From contig NZ_CP021023.1 in assembly GCF_002117005.1 (NCBI RefSeq), positions 3,086,995 to 3,150,994 on the forward strand: a stretch of 64,000 nt of DNA, given 5' to 3'. Position 1 is the first letter of the stretch; each line of letters opens with the position of its first letter. Of this stretch, positions 36,873 through 44,264 are shown one piece after another. Both the position numbers and the translations under genes were made by a program. Below the pieces are notes generated by a model. The model was not told where the DNA came from. It searched no databases and saw only the letters and a program-made list of their open reading frames with translations. The stretch is from Sedimentisphaera salicampi. Lineage in GTDB: Bacteria; Planctomycetota; Phycisphaerae; Sedimentisphaerales; Sedimentisphaeraceae.

Positions 36873-36962
36873 CTTTAAACACCGCCGAATAAGTGTTATC
36901 CTTTTAGCCGCAGGAAGGGAAATTTGAAGAAAATTTGAATCTAAAAACGAGAAGGGATAATT

Positions 36963-37379
36963 ATGAAGTCTTACAGAAAACAGCTCTGGTTCGATATTAA
37001 AAAGAGAAGAGAACTTATCAACATCACCCCGCAGGTGGACCAGTGCCTCGCCGAGAGCGGCGTGCAGGAAGGGCTCCTGCTATGCAACGCTATGCACATC
37101 ACTGCAAGCGTGTTTATAAACGACGACGAATCCGGCCTCCATCAAGACTATGAAAAATGGCTCGAAAAGCTCGCCCCCGAAAAGCCACACTCTCAATACA
37201 AGCATAACGGCATGGAAGACAACGCTGACGCACACCTAAAGAGAACTGTCATGGGCAGGGAAGTCGTAGTTGCAATTACCCAAGGCCGCCTCGACTTCGG
37301 ACCATGGGAACAGATCTTCTATGGGGAATTCGACGGAAACAGAAAAAAAAGAGTACTCGTGAAAATTATCGGGGAATGA
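36963..37379 (+). CDS. YjbQ family protein (UPF0047)
   Basis: A 138-aa YjbQ-type protein. Some family members show weak thiamine-phosphate synthase activity, but the true role is unsettled. Typical blocks are [53 protein letters not shown] and the end [10 protein letters not shown]. The upstream ribosome site is GAAGGG. The last 78 coding bases plus one are repeated downstream at 39211 with four synonymous changes; see the repeat entries. The gene itself is intact and has codon use like its GC-richer neighbours. Confidence 0.9.
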   Translation: MKSYRKQLWFDIKKRRELINITPQVDQCLAESGVQEGLLLCNAMHITASVFINDDESGLHQDYEKWLEKLAPEKPHSQYKHNGMEDNADAHLKRTVMGREVVVAITQGRLDFGPWEQIFYGEFDGNRKKRVLVKIIGE

Positions 37380-37380
37380 G
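37302..37380 (+). repeat. yjbQ 3'-end direct repeat, copy 1
   Basis: A 79-base segment starting CCATGGGAACAG and ending one base after the yjbQ stop codon. It matches 39211-39289 at 75 of 79 positions. All four differences are at third codon positions and are synonymous in the yjbQ frame (TAT/TAC, GGG/GGC, GAC/GAT, ATC/ATA). Confidence 0.95.
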
Positions 37381-37449
37381 AAAAAAATGTTGCGCTTCAG
37401 ATTAAAATTCAAGAAGCAATAAATAATTTTAGTTTTTTAATAGAGAATT

Positions 37450-38901
37450 ATGATGAGTCATTCCAGCTTTTCACGTAGAACATTTCTAAAGCAGGCTTCT
37501 ATTGCTGCTTCCACGCTGCTTGCCGAAAGCACCATGACTTTTGCCGAAAACTCCAATCATACACGTAAGAACGTGCTGTTTATTATCGTTGATGATTTAC
37601 GAACTCAGTTGAACTGTTACGACCGCTCCCAAATTATTTCCCCCAATATAGACCGCCTTGCTGCTCAAGGATTTATGTTCAACCGGGCTTATTGTCAGGT
37701 GCCGGTTTGTGGGGCATCCCGTGCAAGTTTGCTTACCGGCATTCGTCCCGACAATGCACACGGTCAGTTTAGAAGTTACCATACATGGGCTGAAAAAGAT
37801 GTACCCAAAGCAGATTCTGTAGCTAAGCATTTTCTTTCAAACGGCTATGAAACTATCTCTAACGGCAAGATTTTTCATCACCAGCAAGACAGTGCTGAGA
37901 GTTGGAGCAAACCCCCTTGGAGGGTTTATGATTATCAAAATCCTGAAGGTGAGGACTGGGCAGCATATAATTTTGATAAGATTTGGCTCGATCCAAAATC
38001 TCGAAAGCATATTTCCAAAAAGGGAAGAGGCCCATTTTATGAAGCGGCTGATGTGCCGGATGAGGCCTATGAGGATGGGAAAGTTGCAGATAAAACCATA
38101 AAAGATTTGAAACGGCTTTCCAAGTCTGACAAGCCATTTTTCCTTGCATGCGGTTTTTCAAGGCCGCACTTGCCATTTAATGCACCTAAAAAATATTATG
38201 ATTTGTATGACCCGCAGAAAATTAAATTAGCGGAAAACCGCTTTTCTATAAAAAATAAACCTAATGAATGCAGAAATTCAGGGGAAGTCTTAAGTTACAG
38301 CCAAACTCAAGGTTGGGCTGAGAAGGAAGAATTCCATCGTAAGGCTTTGCATGGCTACTATGCTTGCGTTAGCTATGTTGACGCTCTGATTGGCCGAATT
38401 CTTGATGAACTCAAAGCGCAAGGGCAGGATAAGAACACCATTGTTATGGTTCTTGGCGACCATGGATGGCATTTAGGCGAACACAATTTCTGGGGCAAGC
38501 ATAATACTCTCAATAACGCCCTGCATTCTCCTTTAATTATCCGCACGCCGGATAAGCTGGAAAAACATTCTACCGACGCACTCGTGGAATTTGTTGATAT
38601 ATATCCTTCCTTATGTGAGCTGGCCGGTTTGCCCTATCCTAAAACCCATCAGCTTGAGGGCTTAAGTTTTGCCCCTCTTATTAAAAACCCTGAATTGAAA
38701 TGGAAGCAGGCCGCTTACAGTGAATGGGGCACAGGCAGGGCAGTTAAAACCGACCGATATTTATATACAGAATGGAAAAATGGTAGCAAAATGCTATATG
38801 ATCATATTGCTGACCCGCACGAAAATGTGAATATTGCCTCCAATCCTGCTTGCGAATCTATTGTAAAATATCATCATGCTCTTTTGAAAAAAATCTACTG
38901 A
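37450..38901 (+). CDS. Tat-exported sulfatase, iduronate-sulfatase-like
   Basis: A 483-aa type I sulfatase that hydrolyses sulfate esters, likely on marine polysaccharides. A twin-arginine signal (SRRTFLKQA) begins it. The catalytic formylglycine site is Cys87-Gly-Ala-Ser-Arg91, a CxAxR form instead of CxPxR. Metal ligands appear in FIIVDDLRTQ and VLGDHGWHLGEH. The closest known type by motifs is the iduronate-2-sulfatase group (S1_7). The coding sequence is more AT-rich and uses codons unlike yjbQ upstream. It lies between two copies of the yjbQ 3' end, which suggests acquisition by insertion. No anaerobic sulfatase-maturating enzyme is seen nearby. Confidence 0.93.
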   Translation: MMSHSSFSRRTFLKQASIAASTLLAESTMTFAENSNHTRKNVLFIIVDDLRTQLNCYDRSQIISPNIDRLAAQGFMFNRAYCQVPVCGASRASLLTGIRPDNAHGQFRSYHTWAEKDVPKADSVAKHFLSNGYETISNGKIFHHQQDSAESWSKPPWRVYDYQNPEGEDWAAYNFDKIWLDPKSRKHISKKGRGPFYEAADVPDEAYEDGKVADKTIKDLKRLSKSDKPFFLACGFSRPHLPFNAPKKYYDLYDPQKIKLAENRFSIKNKPNECRNSGEVLSYSQTQGWAEKEEFHRKALHGYYACVSYVDALIGRILDELKAQGQDKNTIVMVLGDHGWHLGEHNFWGKHNTLNNALHSPLIIRTPDKLEKHSTDALVEFVDIYPSLCELAGLPYPKTHQLEGLSFAPLIKNPELKWKQAAYSEWGTGRAVKTDRYLYTEWKNGSKMLYDHIADPHENVNIASNPACESIVKYHHALLKKIY

Positions 38902-38923
38902 TGTTTCTAAAACTAATTTCGAT

Positions 38924-38946
38924 AAATAGGGACAGTTACCTAATTT
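38924..38946. repeat. Possible REP-associated transposon end
   Basis: The string AAATAGGGACAGTTACCTAA resembles the flanking sequence often seen at REP-associated tyrosine transposase (Y1_Tnp) genes, where a GGTAACTGTCCC-type motif is common. No transposase gene is left. The assignment rests on recall of the motif and is tentative. Confidence 0.35.
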
Positions 38947-39210
38947 TATGATTATATAAGCTATTGATTTTTAGTTAGTCATTATAAGCAATATGTCCCA
39001 AGAAAAGGGGGCTGTACCAAGATCGTTTCTGCGCAATAAAAAAAAGGCGATTGTCGAGGCGAGAAGTTAATCCGCAGATTACGCCTACTGCTCAGATTTA
39101 ATGTGTTCTTTCGCCGTGAAACTCACGAAGGGGTTTTAATGATGATTGTGCATCATAACGTCCTTCCTGTTATATATGTCTTATGCGGTAAGTTGCAATC
39201 GGCCAGTTAC

Positions 39211-39289
39211 CCATGGGAACAGATCTTCTACGGCGAATTCGATGGAAACAGAAAAAAAAGAGTACTCGTGAAAATTATAGGGGAATGAG
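39211..39289 (+). repeat. yjbQ 3'-end direct repeat, copy 2
   Basis: Second copy of the yjbQ tail, still ending in the in-frame stop codon. It lies 1,830 bases after copy 1, downstream of the sulfatase. Sequence similarity stops sharply at both edges. The upstream two-thirds of yjbQ is not repeated. Confidence 0.95.
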
Positions 39290-39355
39290 TTAGACCAAAA
39301 TTTGGTTGAATATAATTGCTTATAATTAAGCTTGTCAGTGAGATATGTGCATTAA

Positions 39356-40207
39356 TTGCTTTGGTTTAATGATTTGAAAAAAGTTAATTACATATACAAG
39401 AAAAATGTAGATTGGTCTTTATTGAATTATGGCTTTTCTATTCCTCTCAGCGTTAAGAAAGGCTTCTTAGGCTCAGTCGGATTCAATTTGAAAAGAGGTC
39501 AGAAGACCGATATAAAAGTGATAATTGATGGCCAGATTTTTTCAGCCAAAATAGTAAATCAGTATTTTGACCAAAAGAAATATCCTAACCATTCGGATAT
39601 TATTCAAGTAAGGTTTTCTTCCGAATTGGTACGCTTGCTAAGAGAAATCTTTGATTATTCTTACAGGTTATTGAAACATTCCAGAGAGACTAAGCCAAAA
39701 CCAGAAGGAAGCAGTCAATTGTTGACCAGAAATGAATATCTTGTTGTTTATGACACAGTAAAGCCGGACACTTTTTTGTTTGATTTTGTCAGCAACAAAG
39801 ACTCTGAAACTGAGATTGGCTGTTTAAATTCAGCAAATGAACTGGAATATGAAAGCGAACTCTTCCCTTCATTAGACAAGAACGCAGATTTAATAGAGAA
39901 GCAAGTTAAAACCAAAATAAGGAGAGTTGACAGGAGAATTGCAATTCGTCTTAAAGAACTATATGGTTTCAAATGCCAAATTTGCGGTTCAAATTTTGGG
40001 GAAAGATACGGAGCTAAAATCGTAGAGTCGCATCATATAATTCCGTTTGTAAAATCACTGAATAATAACCCTGAAAATCAAATAATCTTATGTCCTAATC
40101 ATCACAGAATACTGCATAATGTTGAAGCTGATTTTTCGAGAAATAATTTGGCGTTCACATTCAGAAATGGTTTTGTTGAAAAAATTAGATTAAACTATCA
40201 TCTCTGA
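39356..40207 (+). CDS. HNH endonuclease-domain protein
   Basis: A predicted protein of up to 283 aa with a C-terminal HNH nuclease domain: FKCQICGSNFGERYG, SHHIIPF and ILCPNHHRILHN, giving the two zinc-binding Cys pairs and catalytic His. The N-terminal 200 residues match nothing I know and could be a DNA-recognition domain as in stand-alone restriction endonucleases. There is no in-frame ATG; a stop codon lies directly before TTG 39356, and another TTG is at 39374. The start is therefore uncertain and the N-terminus may be truncated. The gene is AT-rich. No methylase is adjacent. Confidence 0.72.
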   Translation: MLWFNDLKKVNYIYKKNVDWSLLNYGFSIPLSVKKGFLGSVGFNLKRGQKTDIKVIIDGQIFSAKIVNQYFDQKKYPNHSDIIQVRFSSELVRLLREIFDYSYRLLKHSRETKPKPEGSSQLLTRNEYLVVYDTVKPDTFLFDFVSNKDSETEIGCLNSANELEYESELFPSLDKNADLIEKQVKTKIRRVDRRIAIRLKELYGFKCQICGSNFGERYGAKIVESHHIIPFVKSLNNNPENQIILCPNHHRILHNVEADFSRNNLAFTFRNGFVEKIRLNYHL

Positions 40208-40224
40208 TATTCCCCCGGCGCAAT

Positions 40225-40248
40225 AAAAAACCCCGGCGGCTGCCGGGG
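40225..40248 (-). terminator. Rho-independent terminator after hsp20
   Basis: Stem CCCCGGC-GGCT-GCCGGGG followed on the minus strand by six T. It lies 15 bases past the hsp20 stop. Confidence 0.9.
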
Positions 40249-40263
40249 CGTAGTTTCAATCAA

Positions 40264-40728
40264 TCAGTTGATCTCAATTTTCTTTCTTCCAGCTCCTTCT
40301 TCAGTCTTTGGAACAGTAATCTTGAGCAGTCCGTCCTTGAAGCTTGCGTCGATGTTTTCCTCATCCACGTTGTGAGCAAACGGCACAGCTCTTCTGAATG
40401 AGCCGAAAGTCCTCTCTACGTGGTAGTAGTTTGAATCCTTCTCTTCGTTAGTGTTTTTCTTTTCTCCCTCTAAGATAAGGGTATTGTCGTTCATCGTAAC
40501 GTTAATGTCGTCCTTGTCCATTCCTGCCAGCTCAGCAGTAATCTCGTATTTCTTCTCATCCTCGGAAACATCCACGCTCGGTACAAATCTGCTCATAAAT
40601 CCTTCGCCTGCTCCGAAAGCAGGAAATCCGCTGAACATATCATCGAACATCCTGTCGATCTTATCGGCCATACTCATAGGTGCATTTGGAGTCTGATTAT
40701 TGTTTCTTTTAGAAAGTACGTTCCTCAT
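40264..40728 (-). CDS. Small heat-shock protein (Hsp20/alpha-crystallin)
   Basis: A 154-aa ATP-independent holdase chaperone of the IbpA/Hsp16 family. The alpha-crystallin domain runs from about residue 50: FVPSVDVSEDEKKYEITAEL, GMDKDDINVTMNDNTLILEG, RTFGSFRRAVPF and the C-terminal DGLLKITVPK. The N-terminal region is Met/Phe-rich as usual. AGGAG precedes the ATG. Upstream is a sigma54-type promoter with paired upstream sites rather than a CIRCE, HAIR or sigma32-like element. It has its own terminator and is a single-gene unit. Confidence 0.94.
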   Translation of the reverse strand: MRNVLSKRNNNQTPNAPMSMADKIDRMFDDMFSGFPAFGAGEGFMSRFVPSVDVSEDEKKYEITAELAGMDKDDINVTMNDNTLILEGEKKNTNEEKDSNYYHVERTFGSFRRAVPFAHNVDEENIDASFKDGLLKITVPKTEEGAGRKKIEIN

Positions 40729-40815
40729 GGTAATTCTCCTTTCGATTTAACTCGTTAACATTTTCAATTTTCTTAACACCCTTAAAGCCGGCCGGCTTCA
40801 TTTTCGTTTTTATAT

Positions 40816-40833
40816 ATGCAATCGCCGTGCCAA
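40816..40833 (-). promoter_or_regulatory. Sigma54 (RpoN) promoter for hsp20
   Basis: On the minus strand the sequence TTGGCACGGCGATTGCAT fits the sigma54 consensus YTGGCACGRNNNTTGCW at every position. The GG and GC elements have the exact spacing. It predicts a transcription start near 40806 and a leader of about 78 bases for hsp20. Confidence 0.85.
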
Positions 40834-40898
40834 ACTTAGCCCCCCGCAGAAAGCCCGGCAGGGCGATTTCTGCAGGTTAAAAGGCTTGCGTTATGTGC

Positions 40899-40928
40899 CA
40901 ATTTGACAGCAGAAGGGCAAATTTGACA
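40899..40928 (-). promoter_or_regulatory. Paired upstream activator sites for the sigma54 promoter
   Basis: AATTTGACA occurs at 40900-40908 and 40920-40928, exactly 20 bases (two helical turns) apart and 80-110 bases upstream of the promoter. The distal copy lies in the near-palindrome GTCAAATTTGCC (pattern GNCAAATTTGNC). This layout is typical for enhancer-binding proteins that activate sigma54. Confidence 0.6.
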
Positions 40929-41032
40929 ACCTCAAAGAGAATTTTGCCGAAGGCAGGGGCGTTGATTTGGTTTTCCGATAATTGAATTTTGAATTTCCCG
41001 CACATATAAGGTATTTTGAATGTAAAGTTTAC

Positions 41033-41061
41033 TTGCAGGCAGGGGGTAGATGTTATAGAAT
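41033..41061 (+). promoter_or_regulatory. Candidate sigma70 promoter for clpX
   Basis: TTGCAG and TAGAAT (5 of 6) with a 17-base spacer, about 45 bases before the clpX ATG. The -35 is poor. Confidence 0.35.
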
Positions 41062-41104
41062 AGCCCTGCCGAAATTTACGAAAAGATAATTATTAGAGGA
41101 ATAT

Positions 41105-42394
41105 ATGGCTAAAACAGGAAAGAATAAGCCAGCCCAAATGTGCAGTTTCTGCGGGCGTTATGCAAGCGATGAAAGGCCAATCGTTCAGGGGCCTGAGGAT
41201 GTTTGCATCTGCGGGGAATGTATCGAAATATGCAGCAAAATTGTTTCCGAGCAGACGGCAGCGCCAAAAAGCACTTTCGAACCGGAGAAACTCCCCACTC
41301 CGCGTGAGATAAAGGAATATCTGGATCAGTATGTAATCGGGCAGGATGATGCAAAGCGCTTCCTGGCCGTTGCAGTTCACAACCACTACAAACGCCTGAT
41401 TCACTTCCAGAACGACTCGCCGGATGTGGAGCTGGATAAGTCTAACGTGCTTCTGATAGGGCCTACCGGCTCAGGGAAAACCCTTCTCGCCAAAACGCTT
41501 GCAAGAGAGCTTGAAGTTCCGTTTGCGATATGCGATGCCACAACGGTAACCGAGGCGGGGTATGTAGGGGAGGATGTTGAGAATTTCGTCCTTAAGCTGC
41601 TCCAGAGCGCTGATTTTGATGTTGAGAAAGCCCAGAGGGGCATAGTATATATAGATGAGATAGACAAAGTTGGCAAAACTTCCGCAAACGTTTCTATTAC
41701 AAGGGATGTTTCGGGCGAGGGCGTGCAGCAATCCCTCTTGAAGATGCTTGAGGGAACTGTGGTGAATGTCCCGCCGCAGGGAGGCCGCAAACACCCAGAG
41801 CAGTCTTACATACAGGTAGATACAAGCCAGATCCTGTTTATCTGCGGGGGAACGTTCGTTGGCCTTGAAGATATCGTTAGAAGAAGGCTCGGCAAGAAGG
41901 CGATTGGCTTCGGTGCGGAAGATTCCAATCAGAGCAGCGACAGAAACCTCGAACGGGCAGAGATAATGAAGCAGGTGGCCTCGGAGGATATCATCCATTA
42001 CGGGATCATTCCTGAGCTTGTGGGAAGGCTCCCGCTTATCGCCTCCCTCGAAAATCTCGATAAGAAAACGCTCGTGAATATTATGACAAAGCCCAAGAAC
42101 GCTATTGTGCGTCAGTATGTCAAGCTTTTTGAGATGGAGGATACAAAGCTCGAATTCACCGACGGCGCGCTTGAGGAGCTTGCCGAAAGGGCTCTCAAAC
42201 GTGATACCGGCGCAAGGGCGCTTCGCGGGGTAGTGGAAGAGCTTATGATTGATATAATGTATCGCCTGCCGGACGAGAAGAAAGAAGGCGGCGTGCTCAA
42301 GATTGATAAAAACGTAGTTGACGGGACAAAAGATTTGTTCGGAAGCAGGAAGAAGAAGGCGCCTGTCAGCGAGAAAAATAAGAAAGTGAGCTAA
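41105..42394 (+). CDS. clpX: ATP-dependent Clp protease ATP-binding subunit ClpX
   Basis: A 429-aa AAA+ unfoldase that feeds tagged proteins to ClpP. The N-terminal C4 zinc domain is present ([13 protein letters not shown], then [10 protein letters not shown]). The AAA+ module has Walker [10 protein letters not shown] near residue 120, Walker B YIDEIDK, the pore loop around GYVGEDVEN, and sensor/arginine region [21 protein letters not shown] precedes the ATG. clpP and tig, its usual partners, are not next to it. Divergent from hsp20, so proteostasis genes are paired here. Confidence 0.97.
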   Translation: MAKTGKNKPAQMCSFCGRYASDERPIVQGPEDVCICGECIEICSKIVSEQTAAPKSTFEPEKLPTPREIKEYLDQYVIGQDDAKRFLAVAVHNHYKRLIHFQNDSPDVELDKSNVLLIGPTGSGKTLLAKTLARELEVPFAICDATTVTEAGYVGEDVENFVLKLLQSADFDVEKAQRGIVYIDEIDKVGKTSANVSITRDVSGEGVQQSLLKMLEGTVVNVPPQGGRKHPEQSYIQVDTSQILFICGGTFVGLEDIVRRRLGKKAIGFGAEDSNQSSDRNLERAEIMKQVASEDIIHYGIIPELVGRLPLIASLENLDKKTLVNIMTKPKNAIVRQYVKLFEMEDTKLEFTDGALEELAERALKRDTGARALRGVVEELMIDIMYRLPDEKKEGGVLKIDKNVVDGTKDLFGSRKKKAPVSEKNKKVS

Positions 42395-42412
42395 ATAGGA
42401 GAGCTTAATTAA

Positions 42413-43015
42413 ATGAAGAAAATCAAAGAACTTTTCAAGCCCAAAAAAAAGAAGGCTCAATCAGCAGATGCTGGCGAGCAGCAGAGCAAAACCGATTTCT
42501 TCGAGAAGTTTACCAAAAAAGCCGAGCTTATGGAAGAGAAAGAGCTCCAGCTTAGGAAAACTCAGCAGGAGAATATCGATAAGCTGAATTCCTCATTCGA
42601 TGGTATGGTTGACAAGCTCGAGAATATAAACGGCCATCTGGAGAAGCACGTTTCTCAGCAGAGCGAGCTTTTAAGGCGTTTTGAGGTGATTCCGGAGCTC
42701 ACCGAAAAGCAGACTGAGCTCATGGAAAAAACTCACAAGCATCTCGAAGAGCAGTCCGAGGTAACAGAGCAGTTCTCTGAGGTTGCCAAGGAGATTCCCG
42801 AGCAGGCAAGGCTTCAGCAGGAAAAGATTGCTGAGGTGAAGAGCTCTGTGGATAAGAGCTGCGGGTTTGAAGAGTCTATGTGTGCTGAGTTTGCAAAGCT
42901 GAATGTGCAGATTGCCAAGCAGGGCAAGTATATTTCAATGCTCTGGATTGCAATTTTGGTGATTTCAGTAATTGCTGCTGCTGGTTTTATAACATACATC
43001 GTAAACGTTACTTGA
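42413..43015 (+). CDS. Tail-anchored coiled-coil protein of unknown function
   Basis: A 200-aa protein with a Lys-rich start (MKKIKELFKPKKKK), a long heptad-like charged helix (about residues 30-165, rich in Glu, Lys, Leu and Gln), and a single hydrophobic segment at about 175-196 with only a few residues after it. It should be a cytosolic coiled coil held in the membrane by its C-terminus. I recognise no family. It follows clpX by 18 bases and precedes tyrS by 29, so it is probably co-transcribed with both. Confidence 0.75.
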   Translation: MKKIKELFKPKKKKAQSADAGEQQSKTDFFEKFTKKAELMEEKELQLRKTQQENIDKLNSSFDGMVDKLENINGHLEKHVSQQSELLRRFEVIPELTEKQTELMEKTHKHLEEQSEVTEQFSEVAKEIPEQARLQQEKIAEVKSSVDKSCGFEESMCAEFAKLNVQIAKQGKYISMLWIAILVISVIAAAGFITYIVNVT

Positions 43016-43044
43016 AAGAATCTCTTTACAGGACAACTTAATAA

Positions 43045-44253
43045 ATGACGCAGGATATTGAGCAGGCTTTTGAGACTCTCAAAAGAGGTACGGTTGAGAT
43101 ATACTCCGAAAAGGAGCTCAAGGAAAAGTTAATTGATGCCCAAAAAAAGGGCAGGCAGCTTAGAATAAAGCTTGGCATGGATCCTACTGCCCCCGATCTT
43201 CATCTGGGGCATACTGTGGTTATGCGCAAGCTCAGGCAGTTTCAGGATCTCGGGCACAAGGCTGTTTTGATTATCGGCGACTACACCGCAAGAATAGGAG
43301 ACCCTACAGGGCAAAACACCACCCGTCCGGTGCTCAGCGGCGAGGATATAGATAAAAACGCCCAGACTTATTTCAAGCAGGCAGAGAAGATCCTTGATAC
43401 TTCCAAGGAAAAGCTTGAGATTCGCCCCAACGGCGAATGGCTCAGGGATTTAGACTTGGCAGCTATAATTAAGCTGTGCAGCTCAATGACTGTTGCGCGT
43501 ATGCTTGAGCGGGACACCTTCGAGCAGAGATACAAGAAGGGCGATCCCATAAGCATACACGAATTCCTGTATCCTTTGATGCAGGGGTATGATTCTGTGA
43601 TGATTGAGAGCGATGTGGAGCTGGGCGGAACAGACCAGACCTTCAATAACCTTGCCGGCAGAGACCTCCAGAGGATTAACGCCCAGCAGCCGCAGATTGT
43701 GATGACGATGCCGATTCTCGCAGGCCTTGACGGCATTGAGAAGATGAGCAAGAGCAAGAACAACTATATCGGCGTTACCGATGAGCCAGCTGATATGTTC
43801 GGCAAGATTATGAGCATAAGCGATGAGATGATGGAGAATTATTTCACTCTGCTTACAGATGTGCCCGAGGACAAAATCGCTGAGCTTATCGATTCCGAAA
43901 AAACGCACCCCAAAAAGGCGAAGGCTTTGCTCGCCAAGGATATCATTGCCCAGTTTTACGACAGCGAAGCAGCGCAGCAGGCTGAGGCGGCTTTTGAGCA
44001 GGTGTTTGCCCGAAGAGAGCTGCCGGATGATATGCCTGAGACTGTGATGGCTGCAGAGCCAACGCCCCTTAGCAGAATGATTGTTTCAGCAGGGCTCGCA
44101 GGCTCGGGCGGAGAGGCAAAGCGGCTCGTGAAGCAGGGCGGCGTGAGCGTGAACGGGGAGAAAATGAGCGACCCGACTGCCCAAATTGCTCCCGAAAGCG
44201 GGATGGTGATTAAAGTGGGCAAGCGCAAGTTTGCGAAAGTAGTGGTGAAGTAA
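43045..44253 (+). CDS. tyrS: Tyrosine--tRNA ligase
   Basis: A 402-aa class I aminoacyl-tRNA synthetase. The HIGH motif is HLGHT (in APDLHLGHTVVMRKLRQF), and the KMSKS motif is intact (GIEKMSKSKNNY). The C-terminus is an S4 RNA-binding domain (KRLVKQGGVSVNGEKMSDP). Sequence type and length match the TyrZ/TyrRS group found in many Gram-negatives and anaerobes. No T-box leader is seen upstream, and the gene sits between the coiled-coil gene and purD, 11 bases ahead of purD. Confidence 0.96.
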   Translation: MTQDIEQAFETLKRGTVEIYSEKELKEKLIDAQKKGRQLRIKLGMDPTAPDLHLGHTVVMRKLRQFQDLGHKAVLIIGDYTARIGDPTGQNTTRPVLSGEDIDKNAQTYFKQAEKILDTSKEKLEIRPNGEWLRDLDLAAIIKLCSSMTVARMLERDTFEQRYKKGDPISIHEFLYPLMQGYDSVMIESDVELGGTDQTFNNLAGRDLQRINAQQPQIVMTMPILAGLDGIEKMSKSKNNYIGVTDEPADMFGKIMSISDEMMENYFTLLTDVPEDKIAELIDSEKTHPKKAKALLAKDIIAQFYDSEAAQQAEAAFEQVFARRELPDDMPETVMAAEPTPLSRMIVSAGLAGSGGEAKRLVKQGGVSVNGEKMSDPTAQIAPESGMVIKVGKRKFAKVVVK

Positions 44254-44264
44254 AGGAACTTGAG

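Larger units (their letters stand above)
38902..39355. other. Non-coding accessory stretch with mobile-element remnants
   Basis: About 450 bases without a supportable complete gene. It contains the transposon-end-like string at 38924-38946, an A-run region at about 39037-39047, and the second yjbQ tail at 39211-39289. CAGTTACC occurs twice (38933 and 39204). A short open frame from 39103 ends in the yjbQ tail but its first 35 codons match nothing I recognise. A 13-base dyad ACCAAA-A-TTTGGT lies at 39294-39306. Confidence 0.6.
40729..41104. other. Divergent regulatory region between hsp20 and clpX
   Basis: Non-coding, 376 bases. From the hsp20 side it holds a 14-base palindrome AAGCCGGCCGGCTT in the leader (40785-40798), the sigma54-type promoter (40816-40833), a GC-rich hairpin built on GCAGAAA/TTTCTGC (about 40843-40876), and two direct repeats (40899-40928). 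On the clpX side a weak sigma70-like promoter is at 41033-41061. Confidence 0.7.

Noticed and set aside
39103-39288. Short 61-codon open frame ending in the yjbQ tail
   Set aside because: Only the last 25 codons match yjbQ; the first part resembles nothing and has no ribosome site. It is treated as a rearrangement remnant, not a gene.
40729-41104. Possible CIRCE, HAIR or sigma32-like element upstream of hsp20
   Set aside because: No TTAGCACTC-N9-GAGTGCTAA or CTTGAGT-N7-ACTCAAG motif was found; the sigma54 element explains the region better.
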